This document shows positions 6,466-12,020 of a stretch of DNA of 12,020 nucleotides, piece by piece. Under the pieces are notes generated by a model, which saw only the letters and a program-made list of their open reading frames with translations, ran no database searches and was not told where the DNA came from. A program made the translations under genes and the position numbers. Numbering within the stretch: position 1 is the first letter of the stretch; each line of letters begins with the position of its first letter. The DNA is from an uncultured Eubacteriales bacterium (lineage in GTDB: Bacteria > Bacillota > Clostridia > Christensenellales > CAG-138): the NCBI GenBank assembly GCA_900547135.1, contig URFJ01000056.1:1-12020 (forward strand), written 5' to 3'.

Positions 6466-6828
6466 TCAACTTAAAAGAAAACAACTTATTATCACGAATG
6501 CCGCTCCAATCCCCAGACTAAGTATGGTTAGCGTATGCCCCAAATGCTGGTCTATCCAAGCGGCGACTATGTTGAAAAGCCCCACTCCTATTGCCATGCT
6601 TCCCGCTAGGCCTAGCAATATCCAGCCATTACTCTGTTGAAAGAAAACAACGGTCAATATGTCGTATATTATTAGCGGCAACAGAATAGCGGCAGCGCCT
6701 GCGATCTTTAATATTCTGTATGCGGCGGGGTGTTCAGATTTAAATTTGTTATCCGAGTCAGAACTGAAGAACTCAATAGCGTTTTCAGGCATTTTCTTTC
6801 TAAAATTCGGTTTTATTCTATTGTTCAT
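6466..6828 (-). CDS. Small three-helix membrane protein of unknown function (paralog B)
   Basis: A 120-residue protein I cannot assign to a named family. After a basic N-terminus (MNNRIKPNFRKKMPE) and an acidic/polar stretch come three hydrophobic segments, about residues 43-66, 70-91 and 96-119. The motif GVGLFNIVAAWIDQHLGH between helices two and three is its most distinctive part. It is clearly a paralog of the next gene upstream (6950-7318), sharing the N-terminal PNF, the EHPxAxRxL stretch, LLP-x-x-x-Y, GLFNI-x-AAWIDQ-x-LGH and a C-terminal SC. I chose the second ATG (6828): the in-frame ATG at 6843 overlaps the AAAGGGAA ribosome binding site that serves this one. It lies 121 bases after its paralog, likely co-transcribed. 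Confidence 0.85.
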   Translation of the reverse strand: MNNRIKPNFRKKMPENAIEFFSSDSDNKFKSEHPAAYRILKIAGAAAILLPLIIYDILTVVFFQQSNGWILLGLAGSMAIGVGLFNIVAAWIDQHLGHTLTILSLGIGAAFVIISCFLLS

Positions 6829-6949
6829 AACGTTCCCTTTCATTAAAAGGCAAAACTCAACATGATTAGATCTTCTTTAAGCACATGGGTATGCATTTAT
6901 ATTAACAGCTTTCTTAAATCAACCGCTCCCAAGCGTTGTGTAGGCTAAA

Positions 6950-7318
6950 TCAGCATATAAGCAGGCAGCTGACCGTTACCATCAAAGCTCCAATAACAAA
7001 ACAGATTATAGTAAACCTATGACCTAAATATTGGTCTATCCAGGCGGCGGATATATTGAAAAGCCCAGCGCCTAGCGAAATGGAGCCGATAATGCCCAAA
7101 ATGACCTGCCATCCCTTACCCTCAATATCAAACACAAAACAGGCAAGCGTTCCATAGACGACCATTGGAAGCAACAGTACAGATACGCTGACCGCCCTTA
7201 ACAGCCTTAGCGCGTTTGGATGCTCTAGGAAATACTCAGCGGCTGAGTCTCGGCCACAGGGTTCGGTAAGATCTTTGGGCGTCTTCCGTTTGAAGTTTGG
7301 CCTGATTAACTTGTTCAT
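6950..7318 (-). CDS. Small three-helix membrane protein of unknown function (paralog A)
   Basis: A 122-residue paralog of the 6466-6828 protein with the same layout. It has a basic N-terminal MNKLIRPNFKRKTPK, a soluble stretch ending EHPNALRLL, and three membrane segments (about 44-67, 72-93, 98-121). Between the second and third lies the shared block GAGLFNISAAWIDQYLGH. Conservation of that block and of the paired Pro-Asn-Phe start, against free change elsewhere, suggests both copies are under selection. The ATG is preceded by a GAGGT site 6 bases upstream. No cytoplasmic enzyme domain, signal peptide or lipobox is seen. Function unknown; neighbours (feo genes on one side, exported proteins on the other) do not settle it. 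Confidence 0.87.
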   Translation of the reverse strand: MNKLIRPNFKRKTPKDLTEPCGRDSAAEYFLEHPNALRLLRAVSVSVLLLPMVVYGTLACFVFDIEGKGWQVILGIIGSISLGAGLFNISAAWIDQYLGHRFTIICFVIGALMVTVSCLLIC

Positions 7319-7497
7319 TTTTACCTCAAAAATTGGTATTTAAGTTAGCGCTTATTATCTATAATAATTTTACCATAAAGCGTTATATTTTCCCAGACAC
7401 ATAAGGGTTGCCGGCTAAATGCCGCCGGAACCATTCAAGCGGGATTTGAATGCAATTAATTGAGCGGTTTTTCCACTTCTACCTTGACCTTATTATA

Positions 7498-7544
7498 ACC
7501 GGCTGATAAACTCCGCCATACGGGATTGGAATTTACCAGCCGGT
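7498..7544 (-). terminator. Hairpin downstream of the lipoprotein gene
   Basis: ACCGGCTG at 7498-7505 pairs with CAGCCGGT at 7537-7544. Inside it the stem continues with TAAA/TTTA and TCC/GGA across two mismatches, giving about 15 pairs. It follows the lipoprotein stop by some 16 bases, and an AT-rich but not purely T stretch follows the stem on the minus strand. It is probably the transcript end. A smaller GGTT-CCGG hairpin lies at 7406-7432. Confidence 0.55.
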
Positions 7545-7560
7545 GCATTATAATTAAACG

Positions 7561-8754
7561 CTATTGGGTCACTGTCAGATTTATATTGTCGTATGTGCCC
7601 GTAACCAGGCTCCAGCTGGTTGGAGTTCCAAATATGTTGAAAGAAACAGGTACCGCTACGTCCATACGCACCTTACCCGTGCTTTCGGGCAGATCCGATG
7701 CTATCTCTATGCCTGGCATAAAGAGCTGGTGTTCACCAAGCTTGGGATTTTTATATTTTACTTCCCATTCGCTGCCCATCATATCGCGGCCCTGTTCGGA
7801 GACATAACCTAAATAGACTTTATATACCCCACGCTTATTAATAACTTTACATGGATTCATTGGAAACTGCCAATAATTCGTATAAGGTGTGTGACTAAAT
7901 TCAATCATTTGTCGATGGTCAACTCCGCTAATCTGCGATGCGTCCGTCTCATAGGAAGCTTCAAGCTTTCCAATGTTCCTAATGCCCACCGTCATTTGGC
8001 TGCACTTAACCCTGTCGATGGGATAATAGAACGCGCAGCCCATGGCCTCGTAGTCATGGGCCATCCTTTCATTTATATTGGTAACCGGATAATTGTATAT
8101 ATATAGCGAATACCCCTGCACGGCAATCAGACTGCCTTTTTTGTCAATAACATGGCTAGCTTTTGTATAAACGTAATGGCTGAATTGCGGGTAAGTATAC
8201 TCGCCGCGGCTTCCGGCACAAGCCATATGAAGATGCTTGACCGTCTGCTCAATATCCATTGTTTCATTAAGCGCACGATTTACCGTATCCTGATCGGGGG
8301 CTTCCGCAGAGTCAGCGTTGCTTTGCTCAAATACAACCGTCGAGTCGATAAAGTGATAACGACCGTCAAGCATTGTGAGCGCTGTACCTAGCCTTATATC
8401 GCTGTCCTGCGCAGCTCCGCCGAAATCAAAGGGTATTTTATACAGCTCAGCTATTTCCCTGTCCGTCATTTTAGTAAAGAATATCAATGTATCATCGTTT
8501 AAGTATTCGTCAAAAACACGTCTGTCTCCGTCTCTTGCCTGGGTTTCGTTTAAAATAACCGCTTTGGCGTTTTCATTTTGCGCTCGTTCAAACAGCTCGG
8601 CGGGCGAAGAATTATCGTTGCGGACAATGGTTATCTCATATGAATTCATGACGTATGGCTGTGATTCGGGATATTCAGGCGAGCTTTTTATATAGCAGGC
8701 TGAAAGAGAGAATATAAGTGCCAATAGTACAAATGTGAAGCGGATTCGTTTCAT
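7561..8754 (-). CDS. Predicted lipoprotein of unknown function
   Basis: A 397-residue exported protein. Residues 1-20 form a lipoprotein signal peptide: basic MKRIR, a hydrophobic core and the lipobox LSAC with Cys20 as the lipidated residue, the substrate type handled by Lgt. No catalytic motif or named domain is recognisable. The N-terminal half is related to the secreted protein encoded upstream (8807-10074): both have an NADI/NAKA-V/LI-containing strand, a following F-x-x-Y/F-x-x-x-x-N/D-L-V/I-x-F segment, LGTA-x-T-x-x-x-G-x-YH-x-IDS, and later a Tyr-rich IY stretch with NING/NINE. C-terminal parts differ; this one is predicted mostly beta and ends in Thr/Asn-rich strands. I chose the ATG at 8754 because GGAGG lies 5 bases before it and overlaps the in-frame ATG at 8766. 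Likely co-transcribed with the upstream gene. Confidence 0.88.
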   Translation of the reverse strand: MKRIRFTFVLLALIFSLSACYIKSSPEYPESQPYVMNSYEITIVRNDNSSPAELFERAQNENAKAVILNETQARDGDRRVFDEYLNDDTLIFFTKMTDREIAELYKIPFDFGGAAQDSDIRLGTALTMLDGRYHFIDSTVVFEQSNADSAEAPDQDTVNRALNETMDIEQTVKHLHMACAGSRGEYTYPQFSHYVYTKASHVIDKKGSLIAVQGYSLYIYNYPVTNINERMAHDYEAMGCAFYYPIDRVKCSQMTVGIRNIGKLEASYETDASQISGVDHRQMIEFSHTPYTNYWQFPMNPCKVINKRGVYKVYLGYVSEQGRDMMGSEWEVKYKNPKLGEHQLFMPGIEIASDLPESTGKVRMDVAVPVSFNIFGTPTSWSLVTGTYDNINLTVTQ

Positions 8755-8806
8755 AAAAACCTCCATAACTAATGAATGTTATGTGATGCAATTAATTTGT
8801 TTTTAA

Positions 8807-10074
8807 TTATATTGAAAATGTAAAGCTACAGTTTATTCCTCCTAAAACCGAGCCACCAAAAAAGTTAAAGAAGGCGACATCATTTTTTATGCCAACGGCG
8901 CCCCGTCCAACATTAGTATAGTCATAGCTTTGAACGCCAGGCGCGATTGTCCAGGTGTCGCCGTACTGCGGCAGCCGGGGAAAGACTGACCATGAGTTTT
9001 GCTTTCTTTCCGCGCCTATCTGGTTTGTCGTAGAATGTGCTCCTATGTCAAAGTTCCAATTTGTCGATGCTCCAACGGATGCTCCAGAGGCGTCATAGCC
9101 AAGACCCAACTGTAAGTGCGGTGATATCCGTAACTGTTTATCTTTGTTGCGTCTACCGAAAGGTTTTGTATTCGTCTACTAACACCGCTTTGCACCTCAA
9201 TAATTTGTGGATGGCTTAACTTTATTATAGCTTTTTTAACCTGATAAGATGAAGTTGGCGTAAAATAGTTTATACATATAGTGTTATATATTTTACGTTT
9301 TTCGCCATTTATATTATGCAATCCTTTTTTATATATCCTACATGAATAGGATAAACTACCAACTTTCCCACCAAGCCAATGATAGGCTGTTCCGCTAACC
9401 GTCCTTCTAAAGTTATCACCTCCGGGTATCTGCAAAGCCTTGGATTCAATGTCCGCTCCACCATTCAACGATTGATTATTAACTTCTATGCTTGAATTAA
9501 CGGTATCATTATAAATATTGGCCGCCAATTCGCTATATGAAATTGAACTCATAATTCCCGAAACTATCTCTTCATGGTTTGAAGGAATTTCTTCCTGAAA
9601 GACTAATTCATCTTCACCGACTAATTCGGGATCAATATCAGAGAACATTATCAGCTCAGAATCAATTAAATGGTATTCTCCATTTGACATCTTCGTCATA
9701 GCGGTACCAAGGGGGTATTGTGGCTGCTCCGTCCTCTCTATGGTTATATCAATGCCGCAAGTATTGCTCACCTCTACATCGCTCATCCCTTTAAAGTATA
9801 CAAGGTTGGTTTCGCCGATAAATTCCTTTGTAGCGCTTGCCGCGCTTTCAGCCTGAGATTTTGTCATTATAAGGATATCCGCATTCTTATCAATAGCTTC
9901 CTGAAGAACGTCCATGCCCTCATTGTTTTTTACGCCTTTTTGCTCCCTAATTGTACCGTCTACAATTATCAATTCTGATACGCTGCTTGAAGCCAAGGAG
10001 TGTAAAGGAATACAAGTAATAAGCATCAACGCGGCAACAATAAATACGCTCAATCTTTTAACTACATCCTTCAT
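8807..10074 (-). pseudogene. Secreted protein of unknown function, interrupted by a one-base frameshift
   Basis: Distant paralog of the downstream lipoprotein. The N-terminus MKDVVKRLSVFIVAALMLIT is a signal peptide, probably cut near HSLA|SSS; a Cys follows the Thr but the lipobox is poor. The shared LGTA-x-T...YHLIDS block is near residues 124-140. From the ATG at 10074 the frame runs to residue 323 (Trp), then leaves into 20 unrelated residues and a stop at 9043. In the -1 frame the protein continues as GLGYDASGASVGAS and on to a Gly/Asn/Phe-rich, strand-like C-terminus ending at 8807. Adding one G to the GGG at 9105-9107 (minus strand) joins them as SWGLGYD and gives one 422-codon frame. 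It could be a true mutation, phase variation or a sequencing error. Promoter and ribosome binding site are intact. Confidence 0.8.
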
Positions 10075-10075
10075 A

Positions 10076-10107
10076 ATATTACCTCATATTACCTCCATAT
10101 TACCTCC
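10076..10107 (-). repeat. Triple tandem Shine-Dalgarno repeat before the secreted protein start
   Basis: On the minus strand the unit GGAGGTAATAT occurs twice and then once more as GAGGTAATAT, directly before the ATG at 10074. The last copy is well placed as ribosome binding site (6 bases to ATG). The other copies each precede an ATG that opens a four- or two-codon frame (ATG GAG GTA ATA TGA; ATG AGG TAA). Confidence 0.8.
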
Positions 10108-10161
10108 GCAGAATTAATTTTTATAAAACAGCCATAGATATACAATGAACGTTACAATTTT

Positions 10162-10190
10162 AATATACACATATGCTCTACAAGTGTCAA
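10162..10190 (-). promoter_or_regulatory. Sigma-A promoter for the secreted protein / lipoprotein genes
   Basis: On the minus strand a perfect TTGACA (10185-10190) is followed after exactly 17 bases by TATATT (10162-10167). The predicted transcript would start near 10155 and have a leader of about 80 bases ending in the triple Shine-Dalgarno repeat. Confidence 0.7.
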
Positions 10191-10199
10191 TATTCAATT

Positions 10200-10335
10200 T
10201 ACCGTGTTATGACGGTACCCCACGGATTAGCCCACGGCTACTGAAAAAATCCCAGTGAGGAATCCGTCCATGGCATCGGAGGTGAAGATAACGGTGCCTT
10301 TATCCTAAACCGAAGGAAATACCCGCTATCACGGT
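10200..10335. other. Nested inverted-repeat element between divergent promoters
   Basis: This GC-richer patch in AT-rich surroundings holds several complementary segments. ACCGTG (10201-10206) pairs with CACGGT (10330-10335) around the whole; alternatively TACCGT/ACGGTA (10200-10217) forms a local hairpin. Inside, ACGGATT (10222-10228) pairs with AATCCGT (10261-10267), enclosing two small hairpins, AGCC-CAC-GGCT (10229-10239) and ACTG/CAGT (10240-10256), a three-way-junction shape. GGCATCG (10272-10278) pairs with CGGTGCC (10292-10298). It could be a structured RNA on either strand, a mobile-element remnant, or regulatory DNA. I recognise no riboswitch class in it. A plus-strand frame after a TGA at 10243 reads KNPSEESVHGIGGEDNGAFI, so a coding remnant is also possible. 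Confidence 0.4.
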
Positions 10336-10408
10336 TTACGTAGTTGTTTAAGCTCAATAAAAATTTGGACATGGTTTGTCTCAAATTATTGCAAATATAT
10401 TTAGAAAT

Positions 10409-10439
10409 ATAATATTAAATATAATATATTTAATATTAT
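10409..10439. promoter_or_regulatory. Perfect palindrome just upstream of the maturase promoter
   Basis: ATAATATTAAATAT (10409-10422) is the exact inverse complement of 10426-10439, with a 3-base centre. The repeat ends 4 bases before the -35 of the plus-strand promoter, the classical place for an activator or repressor dimer. All bases are A or T, so chance is more likely than for a mixed sequence. Confidence 0.5.
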
Positions 10440-10443
10440 TAGG

Positions 10444-10473
10444 TTGACACAATAACTACGAAGCTTGTATTAT
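10444..10473 (+). promoter_or_regulatory. Sigma-A promoter for the radical SAM maturase
   Basis: A perfect TTGACA at 10444-10449 is followed after 18 bases by TATTAT at 10468-10473. The transcript would start near 10480, about 74 bases before the ATG at 10554. No precursor-peptide frame lies between promoter and ATG. Confidence 0.75.
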
Positions 10474-10553
10474 ACAATTAGTAATCTAAATGACATATTT
10501 ATAATACAGTAAATTTTGCAACTTTGAATTATAAAAAGCGATGAGGGGCCATA

Positions 10554-11890
10554 ATGAACGATCTGAACTACAAAGAATCCAGTTATAATTTCGAGTTCCC
10601 CTATGAGGCTGACGAAAGTAAACGTGTACTCTATAATTCACGTACAAATGCCCTTGCGCTAATTGATGAAGAAAAGTATAAGCATTTCCGAAGTTTTAAA
10701 GAACGGGGGCAGCCAATACCCGATGAAAAGCTACTAGAGGACTTGAAACACGGCGAATACGTACTGCGTGACGATATAGATGAACTGGAATTAATTCGAT
10801 TCAATCTTCTTCAAAGCCGCTATAACACATCTAGTTTAGGATTGACCATTGCTCCGACTTCCGATTGTAATTTCCGATGCATTTATTGCTATGAAAAGGA
10901 TAGCATTAAGCCCGTAATAATGTCCGGGGATGTTCAAGAGAATTTGTAGAATTTGTGAAGTCTAAAGCAAAGTCAATAGAGCGCCTTACAATAACATGGT
11001 ATGGTGGAGAGCCGCTTTTGGCATTAAATATAATAGAAAACCTAACGAAGCGGTTTTTGGAGATTTGTGACGAGCATAAAATCAGATACGATGCTGGAAT
11101 AGTTACTAACGGATACCTTTTAACAGCTAGTACTGTTGCTGCATTCAAAGATCTTAAAATATCAGGCATTCAAGTTACTCTTGACGGCTCACCCGAGGAA
11201 CATAATAAACGTAGGCCGCTTATAGGTGGTAAACCGACCTTTGATAAAATAATAGCTAATCTTCGAGAAAATAAAGAAATTTTACCATGTAACGTTAGTA
11301 TACGTGTAAACACGGATAAACACAACGTAGAGCAGGCAGATGAGATTTTAAGTGTTGTTAAGGATAATGGGCTAAGAAATATTGTTCATCCATACCTAGC
11401 GATGGTAGAAAACACAAATAATAGTTATAATGATACTAGCTGTTTTCAATCAAATGAATTTTCAAAGATAGATTATGATTTTAAAATCAGAAATGACATC
11501 AATCTGGTTGGTTCTTTTCCTAAACTTATATATAATGTTTGTGCAGCAGATTCCCAAAATGGATTTGTAATAAATGCTGACGGCTCAATATATAAGTGTT
11601 GGGATGATATAGGAATATCCCAAAGATGTATAGGAAACCTGTTAGAACAGAATGCACATAACCTTAGCACATTGCTGGAGTATATGCTTTATGACCCCAC
11701 ACAAGACGAGGAATGTAGGATTTGTAAATATCTACCTATTTGCATGGGAGGATGTCCTCATAAACGCTTATTTGATACAAAAAACCGATGTACACATATA
11801 AAATATCGTTTGAATGACTATATGGTTTTAATTCCAATTCAAATTAAAGAAAGAAGAAATACAAAAGCAGATATAGCAGCGAATAAATAG
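10554..11890 (+). pseudogene. Radical SAM/SPASM peptide maturase, interrupted by a one-base frameshift
   Basis: A radical SAM enzyme of the SPASM subfamily that modifies ribosomal peptides (thioether-type or other carbon-centred links), cytoplasmic. The N-terminal part (1-131) has a recognition-like domain and then the radical SAM motif C105-x3-C109-x2-C112 (CNFRCIYC). It stops at TAG 10947-10949. The next frame begins at codon GTG 10955 and carries WYGGEP (149-154, the SAM-binding GGE region). The SPASM pattern follows: C330-x13-G-x4-C349, then C388-x2-C-x5-C-x3-C401 and C413 (restored numbering). One extra G after 10946 makes ENLVEFVKSKAK and a single 445-codon frame, a usual length for this group. 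All cluster ligands are intact, so damage is recent or the shift is a sequencing error. The start has GAGGGG before it. Base composition is more AT-rich than the feo genes, which may indicate transfer. Confidence 0.85.
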
Positions 11891-11985
11891 AAGTCTATCT
11901 AGCAAATATTGCGGGCAGCTTTGTATTAATGAGACGAAGAAACTAAGTAAGTGTAAGCTTATTTGTGTGACAAAGAGGTGATTTT

Positions 11986-12020
11986 ATGGAATATTTGGTA
12001 CATCCTCAAGTGACCAGAAC
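11986..12020 (+). CDS. Start of a gene cut by the window edge; candidate precursor peptide
   Basis: An ATG at 11986 follows a good AGAGGTGA ribosome binding site and opens the frame MEYLVHPQVTR before the sequence ends. It lies 95 bases after the maturase stop on the same strand. A precursor peptide commonly stands next to a radical SAM/SPASM maturase, so this could be one, but with eleven residues no Cys-rich core or leader can be seen. It may equally be a transporter or another enzyme. Confidence 0.5.
   Translation, partial: MEYLVHPQVTR

Noticed and set aside
10200..10335. Known riboswitch (TPP, cobalamin, FMN, c-di-GMP, lysine, T-box and similar)
   Set aside because: None of the conserved core strings of these classes that I know is present, and the element is not in a predicted leader.
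1..12020. CRISPR array, tRNA, rRNA, intact insertion sequence or attachment sites
   Set aside because: I saw no regularly spaced repeats, tRNA cloverleaf, rRNA stretch, transposase or integrase gene in the window.

Overview
The window looks like a chromosomal segment of a low-to-moderate GC Firmicute, most likely a Clostridia/Oscillospiraceae-type anaerobe. The reasons are strong GGAGG-type ribosome binding sites, sigma-A style promoters (TTGACA-17/18-TATAAT-like), a FeoA-FeoA-FeoB ferrous iron locus with the small Cys-rich FeoB-associated protein, and a radical SAM/SPASM peptide maturase. This assignment is inference; there is no rRNA or marker gene to fix it.

Layout, left to right. (1) 1-911, minus: lgt, prolipoprotein diacylglyceryl transferase, running off the left edge. 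(2) 1346-2005, plus: a MacB/LolD-type ABC ATPase whose permease is missing; only a 25-codon open frame overlaps its stop. (3) 2126-6153, minus: the iron region. Transcription runs feoA - feoA - feoB - Cys-rich protein, with a short DtxR-type regulator beyond a 650-bp gap. Three copies of a TTA(G)-N6-CTAA dyad lie upstream of the first feoA (two) and between the second feoA and feoB (one). A short terminator-like hairpin sits just after the second feoA, so feoAA and feoB may be separately controlled. (4) 6466-7318, minus: two paralogous small three-helix membrane proteins of unknown function. (5) 7561-10074, minus: two distantly related exported proteins, a lipoprotein and a secreted protein, the latter broken by a one-base frameshift in a G run. 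(6) 10075-10553: a divergent control region with two good promoters, a triple tandem Shine-Dalgarno repeat, a nested inverted-repeat element and a perfect 14-bp-arm palindrome. (7) 10554-11890, plus: a radical SAM/SPASM peptide maturase, also broken by a one-base frameshift. (8) 11986 to the edge: start of another gene, a candidate precursor peptide.

The iron region is a coherent functional unit: FeoB imports Fe2+, the FeoA proteins and the Cys-rich protein assist it, and a DtxR-type repressor with a Cys/Glu/His metal site plausibly acts at the dyads. Lgt would lipidate exported proteins such as the 7561-8754 lipoprotein. The right-hand end looks like a peptide-modification locus divergent from the exported-protein genes; whether the two are functionally linked is unknown. 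Both broken genes regain a full frame (422 and 445 codons) by adding a single G, so a sequencing or assembly error must be excluded before they are called pseudogenes.
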